Assembly (NCBI RefSeq): GCF_036711975.1
Contig: NC_091973.1
Span: 248,001 to 312,000 of the forward strand
DNA from: Onthophagus taurus
Lineage: Eukaryota > Arthropoda > Insecta > Coleoptera > Scarabaeidae
Length of the DNA stretch: 64,000 bases
Reading direction: 5' to 3'
The notes below the pieces were generated by a model. That model had not been told where the DNA came from. It made no database searches and saw only the letters and a list, made by a program, of their open reading frames with translations. This document shows, piece by piece, positions 45,060-64,000 of the stretch (positions are counted from its first letter, which is position 1; each line of letters begins with the position of its first letter). A program made the translations under genes and the position numbers.

Positions 45060-48000
45060 ATGGCTCGAATGACGCCGATTTTTGCATACCTAACAATCCT
45101 GTTTTGTTTAAACAACCACATCGATGCTCAAAATTATGGAAGTTCCATTGCGCCGTATCTTGTGGAGTGTTACAACCAAACCGACCTTTTCGTTGCTGAC
45201 AGAAGACTTCCTTCAACTATAAACGTCCTTATTGATCTTATTAGAAAAGCTGAGGATGGCAGAACTACCCAGGATGCTAGGCAACTCTCCAGTGAATTAA
45301 TCCATAGGTATTAATTATTATTATTTTTTTTTATCAAAACATTAATTCCAATTCATCCATTTTACAGATTTAGGCAAGATGGAATATTAAGATCAACCGA
45401 TACAGCTGAAGATACAGAGTTTTCTTTACCATTCAGCCCCGTGGGGATACAAGCATCCAAAAATAGAGTACTACAACTCATCCTCATTCCAGGATCGGCT
45501 GTTAATTTTCCAAATGAAACTTTGAATGCACTTGAAAGTGTAAGTTGGGTTAAAAATTACTAATTAATTTAGTTAGGGAGGGTTCGGTTTGTGAAATTAT
45601 TTTAAAGTCCAAATTAAACTCAATATATAGAAATGCAGTAAAACCTCCTTATAATGGATTAATATGACCTGTCTAGTTCTAGATCCAGTCTTAGAACTAG
45701 AAACATTCAGGTTTAGCCATGCGTCTCTCAAGACGGCTAATCCTGAATGTTTCTAGCTCTAGGTCCAGTTATATCCGAAGTCCGTTTTAAAGAGGTTTTA
45801 CTGTGTATATAAATTTATAATATATATAAATTAAAAATAATATATTTTAGTGCTCCCTTCACTTTATTTTATCAAGCACTGTTGACACGACGATTCGTAA
45901 TGATGAATCAAACGTTTGTAATCGATTGGGAAGATATGAAAGAAGAGGAAGAAGTGTTGATGATGATGTTGAAGTTTTTGAGAAGGATCAATTATACAAG
46001 TAATATTTAAAAAAAAATTAAAATATTAAAATAATTAATTTTTAAATTGTAATAGAGCACTTCGTGGAAACATGGAAGAAGCTGCTGAAACACCGGCTGA
46101 GCCAAGTGATGAAACACCCGAAGAAACGCTTGATACGCAACATGAAGAAACCGAAGATGACCCAGTTGAATCCCTTGACGAAAAAACTCGTACGGGTGCT
46201 TTACAATCTTTGAGTGATTGCCCGGTTGAAGGTGGTGTAATTTATACTCGTTGGGGAGCTGTTCAAGCGGGCACTGTAATCGCTGGCATCGCCGCCGGGT
46301 TAGCACAACAAACAATAGAAAACCTCGTCGACAGCAGATTTGCAGCAACTCTAAGTGGCGATTTAGCTAAAGCATTATTGTTTCAAACTGGAAGAACAGG
46401 AGCTGTACGTTCTGTGGGCGCAACCGGAGGATGGAACAGTACCCAAGTACCCAGATGGTATTTTATTAACAGCAATACAAACTTCGAAATGACCGATGCT
46501 GATATTAGAGCTGGAATTGATGGGTTAATTATCGCCCAGAATGTTGTTAATTGGAGAAACAGTTTCCAAACGATCAAAGTTTCCCAAATACTTGATTTAT
46601 ATTATTCTCAACGAGGAGTTTTTAACGAAGAAGTTAGAGCGTGTAACAGATATAATTTATTAGCTACTGTTGCACCAACTGAAACATTAATTGCTCAAAC
46701 CACTGCTTTTACTCCTCAATTAGATCGTTTTGCTGTTTCTCCTGGTTCTATCATTCCAGCTGGTATACCAACATTATCACAAAGAATTGTTAATTTGTTT
46801 AATCAATATGCACGTAAGTTTATTTATTTAAATTTATTAATTAAAATTTAAGCATATATAGGCAACTCAATACATTTATTTTTAATTTATCTTTTTAAGC
46901 AACGATGTCATCATCCGATCTTCAATGCAGTGTTGATACAAAAAGTAGGAATAGAATCGCAACGGAAATCATTATCGTTTTAGATACAGCGTGGACTCAT
47001 AACGTTGCCCAAGCTGCTATTTCTTATATTTTAGATAATCTTGATGTTAACAGATTTGAAAGTAGCTACATGATTATTAACGGTGGTGATGGGGGAGTTA
47101 TTGTTAATTCTAGTACAACGATCTTGGATTACCATCAACGTTTTAATTTGACAGTTCAACAAGCTCGTAAGTAAATTTATTCTTGGAAGTATGAAGGTTA
47201 TTGAACTAAAATTAGAATTAACACTAGGATTATCACTAGAACTAAGATTACACCTAGATCTAGAAATATTCAGGTTTAGCTGTGCGTCTCTTAAAACGAC
47301 TAAACCCGAATGTTTCTAATATTAATTCTAATTTTAGTTCAAATTTATTATTGTAACAAAAAAAAATATATTGGATTAATTTTTTTAGATCAAACTGGTT
47401 TTCAATATAGCAGAATGTACGCTGAAGTAGAAAACATAGTAAGGGAAAGAATGGATAATTTCACTGACGTAGGAGGAAAATCAACAATAGCGGTGTTTAT
47501 GCCTTCTCAAGCTACCGTTTCTGAGGCGGATAGGAATTTTGCTCGGGAGAGACTTGAAATGCAACGCTCCTTATTACCAGATTTACGTATTATGGTACTT
47601 GGCCCTGGTCAAGCTACAGTTTATACCGATTTAACAACCGGAGGCGAAATGGATGTATTTACTTTACAAAATTCCATAGATGGAACAAACATTGTAACGG
47701 CACTTAATCCATTTTTGGATAGAGTGCGCGATATACCCAGAAGGCTTATTAATCCTGCGTGCAGATCTGATTTCTCAGGTTCAGAAGGAGAGACGCATAC
47801 ACACGACGATTTCCTTGAACCACAAACAATTAACTATTACAGAATTTCCCCTAATTACTTTTTCGGAGATGGTGATCGTTCGTTAATCGTAAGAGGACAA
47901 GGATACGGTACTTTTGTTGTTTGCACTTCAAGAACCGATATGTATGTTAGTCAAAATAGCACCGCAGCTGATAGAGACTGTAGGAATATCAATTCTAATG

Positions 48001-48306
48001 AAGAAACGTTTATTATGGATGGCTTTTGTACCGGGGGGTTAATTCTAGATTGCGCACCATTTTACATTTCAGTTCAATCAACGGCGGTTAATACAATTTG
48101 GCGTTGTACAGGTATTTAATTTAAATTTCAATTTAAATTAATTTTTATATAACACAATTTTTCTAATTTTAGATGTAGGCTGTAGATTCCCTGATAATAT
48201 CAAATTTACATTTACATTAGTCAACTTTTCTTGCCGTAGCAGTTCCACAACCATCATGGGAAGCGTAGCTTTAATAGCCGTAATGTTAGCGTTATTGAAA
48301 TGGTAA
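45060..48306 (+). CDS. Secreted, probably GPI-anchored protein of 816 aa, unknown role
   Basis: Seven exons: 45060-45307, 45368-45539, 45851-45999, 46056-46813, 46900-47166, 47389-48111, 48173-48306, all in phase. Signal peptide MARMTPIFAYLTILFCLNNH. An acidic linker (about 195-225: EEAAETPAEPSDETPEETLD) follows RYERRGRSVDDD, a possible furin-like site. From about residue 237 a large extracellular region begins (CPVEGGVIYTRWGAVQAGTV, ALLFQTGRTGAVRSVG). EIIIVLDTAWTHNVAQAAIS (about 465) recalls a von Willebrand A strand but lacks a DxSxS motif. A Cys-rich end (CRSDFSG ... CTSRTDMY ... CTGGLILDCAPFY ... CRFPDN ... CRSSS) leads to a hydrophobic C-terminus (MGSVALIAVMLALLKW) typical of a GPI signal. 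I do not recognise a named family; two introns carry small MITEs. Confidence 0.85.
45636..45803. mobile_element. 168-bp MITE with pogo-like ends and palindromic core
   Basis: Ends CAGTAAAACCTC and GAGGTTTTACTG, then GGTCCAG near the inner right, in an intron of the 816-aa gene. The core is the palindrome family AACATTCAGGTTTAGCC ... GGCTAATCCTGAATGTTT. The immediate flanks are TG on both sides rather than clean TA. No coding capacity. Confidence 0.75.
47201..47342. mobile_element. 142-bp MITE with different ends but the same palindromic core
   Basis: Ends TTGAACTAAAATTAGAATTA and the inverse TAATTCTAATTTTAGTTCAA, perfect over 20 bp. The centre again reads AAATATTCAGGTTTAGC ... AACCCGAATGTTTC, with CTAGAACTAAG-type spacer words. 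It lies in intron 5 of the 816-aa gene. Confidence 0.75.
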
Positions 48307-49208
48307 TTATAAAAAAAATAATACATATTGAAGAATACATTTGTAAGATATCAACATTGTAGTTCGATAATTTATTAACATAAGTATTTTTATTTTAATC
48401 AATTATTTTTTTTTGTTCTTTTTGGTATTAAACTTAGCTTTACAATATTTTTGAAAACGATTTTCTTATTCTCCACCAATTTTTCCAAACCCGTTCCCTT
48501 AATAGACATTTTATTTGCATTAATAAGTAAGAGATTGTGAGATTTAGAAGGTGTTGTTTAAACGGAATATGAAGGTGTTGTCTTATGGTACCGAAACCAT
48601 GGATTGAGGGCGTTCATTCTGTACCGGTCGAACCAGTTCTTGGAAGAAACCCAACATGCTTTCTTTACAGGTAGCAAAACCCAGCTTTTACTTTGTAGAA
48701 AAAAATTAATAATTAAAAAAAATGTGTCAATTTCGAAATGTTTAGTGTTTTTAAACGAGTATTTAAGAAGTTTATAGCAGTACTTATTACGGTATTAAAT
48801 TACAAAAGCAATTGTGTTCACTACGCGTCTTTAACTAGGCGCTCGTAAAGCGATTGTTCCTATTTCCAATTTTAACAAACACGTTCTGGGCAGTTACGCA
48901 AATCTCCATGTGTAAATATCGCTTTATGATCGTATAGGCTTGTTTCGAATACTACTGGTAAACAACTTCCACTACCAAATCCAGAACCGTAACGAAACAT
49001 TTATTTATATCCCCCCTATAAAAACAATTTTTAACAAAAATATGTTACAACAAAGTTGTTTTTAAAAATTTATATAAATATTTTCATATCTATTTTAAAC
49101 TTATTACGCCACTGATCTTTCGACCATCTGAAACTTCTGGAGAGGATTCTGGAGGCTCAGCCTAAAAACCGCAGAGATCAACAGCTCAACAGTTTAGTTC
49201 GAACCGCG
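48307..49208. other. Spacer between the 816-aa gene and prolyl 3-hydroxylase
   Basis: No gene seen. It should contain the 3' flank of the first gene and the promoter of the second. The GC-richer 48540-48700 part has no usable frame. Confidence 0.45.
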
Positions 49209-51743
49209 ATGTTCTTCGTCACGTTTTTAACGTTCTCGTTATCACTATCGTCAACACTCGTTTCCGGTTTAAACACAACGACCATCTCATCGTTAATTAG
49301 TGCCACGTCTTGCGCACAATTATACGAAAAAGGAATCGAAGCATATTTAGAAAACGATTTCGAACGTTGCGTTCACTATTTAGAAGCTTCCGTAGAAAAA
49401 TACCGGCAATATAGCCGTTCTCTTCATGGATGCCGCATCGAATGCAAAGATCGCGCACGAGATGTCCCATTTCTCTACGAAGAAAACATCGAGGACTTAC
49501 AATTTTATGAAAAAACACTTAGAAATACACTCTGCATTTTAAAATGTAGAGCGAGCAAATTTTTACCTGAAGAGTATAATTTAAATCCCGAAACTGAAAC
49601 GATTTTTATTGAAAAGAAACCTTACGAATATTTACAATTATGTTATTTTCAGGTAAATAAATAAGATTATAAATTTATTATTTATTAATTTTTGTGTTAG
49701 ATTGAAGAGTACCAAAAATGCGCCTCAGCGGCTTTTACTTATTTAGTGTATCACCCGGATGATAAAATAATGTTAACGAATTTGAAGCATTACTCGAAAC
49801 TTCCTGGGGTCGATGTAAAAGACATCGTTAATTTTGAAGCGCAAGTAACTTTAATAATTATCTTTTAATTTGAGGTTGTAATAACATCTTTTTTAAGATG
49901 TACGTTTATTTGTACGTACACGGATCTGATGCTCACATAAATAAAAATTGGGACGATGTCATCCAAAATATGGAGGAATCGATAACGTATTATTTATACG
50001 CAGAAGAAGAATGTAGGGCATCTTGCGAAGGTCCTTTTAATCAAGGATGGTTCCCCGATTTTATACCTTCCATAGCAAGTAAATAATCTAATTCAATAAA
50101 AAAATAAATAATATTCAAATATTATTTGAATTATTTACAGATCATTTCGCTTATAGTTTAAGATGTAAACGAAGGTGCCCAGAACAACTATCTTCATTAA
50201 ATGGGGAAAAATATGATGATTTATATCCTAGTCATTACCATTATCTACAATATGCTTATTTTAAAACTGATAAATTAAAGGAGGCTTGTGCAGCCGTTGA
50301 AACTTATTTGATGTTTTATCCTAATGATGAAGTGATGATGTCGAATAAGGAATATTATTTAAAGCTGGATGTTAAAAAGGAATGGTTTAAACCGAGGGAG
50401 GAAGCCGAAGAATATTTTAAAAGGGATCTATACGAAAAGAGATTGTTTAAATTTATTATGAAGGAATTTAATGAAGAGTTGGATAAGAAGAGAGTTGATG
50501 TAAGTGAACTTTATTTTCGGTTATTAATTCATTTTCACCGCTATTTATTAATAATGGTATTTTTTAATAAAAGCATGATTTTATTTAAATTTATTTTATT
50601 TTAAGTATTCTTGGTTTGCTTGCAGGATTCTTCAGCAAATGTCAAAGAAAATGCCTTGTGATTCTCTACTTATGCTTTTTTTACTGTGTAAATATCTGGG
50701 ATAAATTAACATTGATTAATTAATTAATAAATGTTCACTTTTTTTAATTATATCTTAATTATAATTTTATAAAAAAACACGATTATACTATTTTGTAAAT
50801 AAATACTCTCTCTTCTTTAACACCTCACTCTCATTAATAAAATTTAGTAAATTAATTTTTTTTGGGAGACAGATAAGAAAAGGAAATAAAATTAAAGTTA
50901 GTAAAAACGCGAAAGATTTAAACGGAACTCACCGGTATTTAGCCGAAGATGTATTAACCGAATCGGAATGCACATCTTTGATTTATTTGGCGAAACTGTT
51001 TGCTTTACCCGGGGATGGTTACATTGGAAACAGAACTCCACACACTTTGATGGAGAATTTCGAAGGTGTTACTTTAAGTAGGACCTCTTTACTCACCTAC
51101 GTTGGAATGTTAAACGCAAACGACCTTAAATTAATAATCAAAGTTACTGAAGACGCTAAAAATCATATTCAATATTATTTCGAATTAAACAGAAAGTTGT
51201 ATTTTACTTACACCCATTTAGTTTGTAGATCTCCAGTTCCAGGTAAATTGAAAAAATTTTTTTTTAGTTAATAAACAACAAAATCGTTTTAGGATCTCCA
51301 AGTAACCGAACTGATTTTAGTCACGTTGTTCACGCCGATAATTGCAACTTAAAAAAAAATTTAAAATGCGAAAAAGAATATCCTAGTTACACGTACAGAG
51401 ATTATAGCGCTATTATTTATTTAAACGATGATTTTGATGGAGGTGAATTCGTTTTTGTTTCGGATTTTTACGGGAAACAATTGGAGGTAAATTAATTATT
51501 AAATTTTATTCAACACAGTCTTGAGAGACGCAAGGCTAACATTTTTTGTTTTAAAATTTTTTTTAGAGTACTATCATCCCAAAATGTGGTCGAATGGTGG
51601 CATTTTCATCTGGAAATGAAAATTTGCACGCTGTAAAAGCGGTAACTAAAGGATCAAGGTGCGCTTTGGCCGTTTGGTTCACTTTTGATAAAAAGTATTC
51701 AGAAAATCGAAATTTCGCTTATCAAATTTTAAAGGGGGCATAA
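49209..51743 (+). CDS. Prolyl 3-hydroxylase (leprecan family)
   Basis: Seven exons: 49209-49652, 49701-49844, 49898-50078, 50141-50499, 50873-51242, 51293-51486, 51567-51743; 622 residues. Signal peptide MFFVTFLTFSLSLSSTLVSG. The N-terminal half carries the four CxxxC motifs of the CRTAP/leprecan region: CRIEC, CILKC, CRASC and CKRRC. The C-terminal half is a 2-oxoglutarate/Fe(II) dioxygenase: LNGTHRYLAEDVLTESEC, the iron site HAD (in HVVHADNCNL), DFDGGEFVF, and the distal His and Arg in NLHAVKAVTKGSRCALAVWF. It hydroxylates collagen proline at C3 in the endoplasmic reticulum. The C-terminus (ILKGA) has no KDEL retrieval signal, unlike many family members. An alternative short last exon lies at 50626. 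Confidence 0.92.
50626..50661 (+). other. Possible alternative terminal exon of prolyl 3-hydroxylase
   Basis: After a good acceptor (TGGTTTGCTTGCAG) the frame reads DSSANVKENAL and stops (TGA at 50659-50661), in phase with exon 4 (ends 50499). AATAAA occurs at about 50726. Use of this exon would give a roughly 387-residue protein with all four CxxxC motifs but no dioxygenase domain, i.e. the layout of CRTAP. Skipping it gives the full enzyme. It is a prediction from sequence only. Confidence 0.45.
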
Positions 51744-53334
51744 TATTAGAATAGAATAAGAAATGTAAAATAAAATGTTATGTTGTTTGGTGATAATGAA
51801 GAAAATGGTTATAAAAAAAATCTTATTTATTAAAACTCATATCCTCGCTACTTTTTATTCATCTCTCTGATTAGTACATTTCTTACATTATAACATAATT
51901 AAAAAAGTACACCTACGATATTTTTTTAATTATTTATAAATAATTGGCAGTTTATATAAAATTTTTCTATGTAATCGTACAGGCGTTCCGTGTACGTGCT
52001 GGATGAACTCAAAAATTTACCGCCAAGCGATAGAGAATTACAAAGTACATTTAAAGAAAAAAAAAATAAAAACGTTTTTGTACACAACAAAATAAAAATT
52101 TGCAAGATCATCAAAAAAACACCTTCGCAATGAAAATATTACTTTGGTCTTGCAGTACAAAAAAAGTTAACGTATAGAACAATAAATTGCGAAAAGTTAT
52201 CCATAAATAAAAATTATTTTTTCATGATTTTTTTTATTACATTTTTTTTAATAATTTCACAGTCTTATTAAACGGTTTTTAATAACATCAAAGAAAAAAA
52301 CGAAAAAACCTATTAAAAACGAAAGTTAATATTATAAAACGAAAATAATTAATACCGCGAATTAGAACAAAAAATTATATATGAATATATTTAACTACAA
52401 ATGAATTCAAGTACAGATTCACATTGAAAAAATTCCATTCTTTTGTGATTACGAAAGATGACCGTGCCTGCACTTGTACTTCAATCGTCGATGAAAAAAA
52501 CCTCCAATGACATATACTCATGGCAGTGATACTTTTATTTATTTATATCTATTTTCTTTTTTTCGAGAAAATCAAAAAATATCATTACAGGTTTTTTACG
52601 CAATAAAACAAACAAAAAGGTACAATTAATAAATTCAATTAAATAATTCCTTAGTTATTAACACTATCTATTTACATATATATCATAATTAATTGTACTT
52701 GTAAAAATTCATTTAATTTAATCATCTCCGGTAGATTTTTTTTTGTACACAAATAAAATCGTTCGTAAAAATATACAATTGAAAGAATATACAAATGAAT
52801 TTATTTTTTATTTAACTCTTTTTTTTATTAACAATGGGATGTGAGTTTTTTTTTGCAAATGGTATTTTTTAAGAAGGCAGTGATTAATGTTTTTCGATTT
52901 CTTTTTAACTAATATTTCTTTTTTCGCTATAATTTATAATGAATAAATAAATTTGCAATGAAATTATCGAATTTAAACGAATAAGTCGAAACGATCTCTG
53001 AACACAAGTATTGCAGTCTAATATTATCCCATAATCTTTATCTTTTTAATTTAAATTAATATTTTATTTCAATTTTTTTTCGGATTTTCAAATATAAAAA
53101 AAATTAAAAACAAAAATTTTCCTAAATGAACACAAATTATACAAAGTTATATTTTTATGTCATAATTTTCTTTGTTTCAAGATGATCTAGTGAAAGATGA
53201 TCTAGTAATGAAACAAATATTAATTATTGCAATTTTATATATCACTCTGTTATAATCAAAAAAGTAACTCAATTAATAATTCAGTTAATAAAGAAAACGT
53301 TTTATTTTTTATCGAGATTCCATACAAACCAAAC
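51744..53334. other. Convergent 3' region of prolyl 3-hydroxylase and DOT1L
   Basis: Extremely AT-rich, with no coding signal. Probably untranslated 3' ends of the two convergent genes. A truncated ACAGTCTTGAGAGACGC word of the palindrome family lies just before it, in the last intron of the hydroxylase (51515-51545). Confidence 0.5.
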
Positions 53335-61761
<8,427 letters not shown>

Positions 61762-64000
61762 GTCGCGAATATTGAAACCGTCAACTAAACAAACTACGGC
61801 CACCGTTCGTCGGTTGCATTTGGAGTTTAAAGGCGCGACCGAAATCCGCGTATTCCGAGGGGAAATAAAAACGACTACAAACAGTGAAAACACGCCATGG
61901 TTAGCGTTTTGAGGGGCTGCGCGCGCATTCACTGTACGTCGGCTTCTTGGAAAATGCAGTTAGGCTGCCGCCATTCATAGCGTTATCAATATCTACTTCT
62001 ACACGTACGCCTCTTTTTTCCCCCTAATATTTGCTTTGCAATTTTTCTCTTTATGCACTCTACGCATAAGGGACTCCGTTTATCAGCTGATCAGAAAAAA
62101 ATACAAACTCGATATGCCCAAGAAATTTTTATTCAAATTTATCTATATCTTATTGAAATATAAAACGATTTACACAATTATGCATTTTATTTGTTTAGTT
62201 GTGAAGCTAACATTTAATTTCATGAGTAATCTTCGACGTAAATGTTAATAAGCTACGTCCGTTGGGCGTCATTGCGTTACGTTTTCTCTCGGGATTTACG
62301 CCACAAGGAAAAATGAATTTTCCAACATATCATTAAAAACAATTTTACAATAACTTTAGAATACCTAAAAACTATTGTAAGTATTTTAAATTACTAAGTT
62401 GGCAACAAGTTTTAGTCCTAAATGATTCATCAACCGTTATGTTTAGTCATAGTTTAAATAAAATCATTCTTTAAGAATTTTTTAACAATTTTAATAAACA
62501 AAATAACAATAATAAATAAATATGGTTATTAACAAATAATTTAAGGTTGATTCCCCAAATTCGTTGACAGATCATTTTTAAATTATTTTCTCTTTAAAAA
62601 ATGTTGGCAATCGTGAATGTTTGCACACGTGCTTGTGTTTTTATCTATTCTAGCACAAAACCAAGATAATTTAAAAGGAAATAAATTCTTTTACAATTAA
62701 TTTATTCTATTTTAGTTTCTCTTCTAGTCTCCGTACAAAATAAAGAAGCCTACAATATCGAGTTTCAAAACACCTTAATGTTATTCAACATCATTAAAAT
62801 CTGAATATTTTTAGATACATTAGATATTTTTAGATTCTCAAGCTTGATCAAGAAAGTTTTTGCTAATGACAAAGTTTAACTTTTAACATTGGTTCCTTTA
62901 AGTGTATCTTTTGAGGTTGGGTTGGGTTTGGTTGAAACTCAATTGAGTTTCATACTCATTATTAGGAGCATTAATAACCTTGCTCCTCATGACTTCATCA
63001 AGGATTATATATTACGGTTGTGTATGATGCTTTCTATCACCAGGTATTCAAAAGATGCATTTCTAAAGGCAATATATCGCTCTCTTAAAGCTGTTGTGAT
63101 CTTTTTTGATATTTTTTTGAAAGTCCACTCTACTTATATAATCATATACTATATATTTTTTTAAATATAAGCATCTTTTTATGAGTTTTTTATGTTTCCT
63201 TTTTATGTTATTCTTTTTTTACGTTAACCTTATTTCCCGCCATTCCCATTATGAGTAAATGGGACATTGTATTTTCCATTTTATTTTTCAAAATTTTACA
63301 GCCTTATTATTCGTTCACAATTCAATCCGTCGTAAATTTGTGTTAAATTCTGACCCGTTTGAATCGACAATCGTTTCAAACAATTGATTTCCCTATAAAT
63401 TCTCATACAAATTGTGTTTAATAACTCACTGTTTCAAAATGACGGTCAAATTTTTATGCATAAAATGAAAAAATGGATTGTAGGCAACCCAATTAACACA
63501 ATTTTATCAAAAATTTGCTAAGTTTAGAAATATTTTGAAATTTTTGTGATTCATATATATATATATATATATAATTATCTCATTGAAAAACAATTTTTAT
63601 CTAATCAAAAAAAAACAGACATAAAAGGGTCAATAATTTAATAATTAAACTTATATTAAGAGATAATTTTTACGTAACTTGAATGAAATAAATAACATGA
63701 CAAGAAATGTTGGGACATCGTTTCCGTTTTGGTGATATTATGAAAATGATAAAGACGGAAGGGCTGTCGAAACGTCGACGTGCAGCGTCGGTTATAAATA
63801 ATATACACCCTTCCAGTCGATATTCTAGGTCTAAAAGCGTCCGTAACTCAAAGCAGGGTGGGGATTTCGTTATCGTAATCCAAGGGTGTTTCGTCACATT
63901 CCATTTAATAAAATAGTTTTAATCCAGTAGTCCACGGTAGTTCTAGGGACCCTATAAAAAAATAAAGACAAATCAATTCTTATCTAACGAAGACTGATTC
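61762..64000. other. Upstream of DOT1L; no gene recognised
   Basis: 61762-62030 is GC-richer and likely includes the DOT1L promoter and leader (a CCGCCATTCATAG word at 61969-61981). Beyond that the sequence is AT-rich. The frames at 62889-63164 and 63707-63916 (and its antisense partner) lack a domain I can name; the latter is GC-richer and could be part of an exon or an old repeat. An AT microsatellite lies at 63553-63573. Confidence 0.45.
63553..63573. repeat. (AT)n microsatellite
   Basis: About ten AT dinucleotides in a row, uninterrupted. Confidence 0.8.

Noticed and set aside
61762-61932. Earlier in-frame ATG for DOT1L at 61932
   Set aside because: The family N-terminus begins at the MELKLHSPAGAE position; the upstream extension is not family-like and probably lies in the leader.
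62889-63164. 91-codon frame, loosely resembling a LINE C-terminus (INNLAPHDFIKDYI)
   Set aside because: Too short and too AT-driven; only a few residues match and the flanks do not extend the similarity.
63670-63916. Overlapping frames on both strands in a GC-richer patch
   Set aside because: No domain, no neighbouring exon in the window; could be an old repeat. Left open in the region note rather than called.

Overview
The window looks like nuclear DNA of an insect. It is strongly AT-rich, has compact genes with many introns of about 50 bp (GT...AG), and carries genes typical of arthropods (Dispatched, DOT1L/grappa with an insect-type tail, alpha-arrestin cluster, TIL-domain inhibitor, CENP-E-like kinesin). 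Intron size and repeat content suggest a beetle or similar holometabolous insect, but that is inference. I see no bacterial, organellar or viral genes. All gene models were built by hand from reading frames and splice sites; introns are phase-consistent in every multi-exon model given.

Layout. 0-6 kb: repeat-rich, with one minus-strand first coding exon (3165-3394) of a gene that runs out of the window to the left. 6-12 kb: dispatched (Hedgehog release), whose 3' end has been tandemly copied about 2.1 times downstream. 12-15 kb: a foldback element, a small Arg-rich gene with a canonical heat-shock element upstream, and a secreted two-domain TIL protein. 15-22.5 kb: three alpha-arrestin genes in tandem, separated by a Tc1/mariner copy and by a partial arrestin pseudo-copy. 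22.8-33.9 kb: a nine-exon CENP-E-like kinesin on the minus strand, with one intron loaded with two LINEs and a 122-bp minisatellite. 34.7-37.7 kb: a hAT-like element with perfect 8-bp target duplications that contains nested LINE fragments. 38-44.5 kb: an RPAIN-like gene divergent from CIB2, then three small secreted-protein genes. 45-48.3 kb: an 816-residue secreted, probably GPI-anchored protein of unknown role. 49.2-51.7 kb: a collagen prolyl 3-hydroxylase with a possible alternative short terminal exon. 53.3-61.8 kb: DOT1L on the minus strand, hosting in its first intron an intronless casein kinase II beta-like gene on the plus strand. 62-64 kb: no gene recognised.

The genes do not form a pathway or operon; they are independent eukaryotic loci. 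The most unusual points are the heat-shock element next to an unrecognised Arg-rich protein, the nested CK2-beta-like retrogene, the prolyl hydroxylase alternative end, the amplified dispatched tail, and a dispersed palindrome that sits inside different terminal repeats. Nothing here is a clear candidate for a wholly new molecular system.
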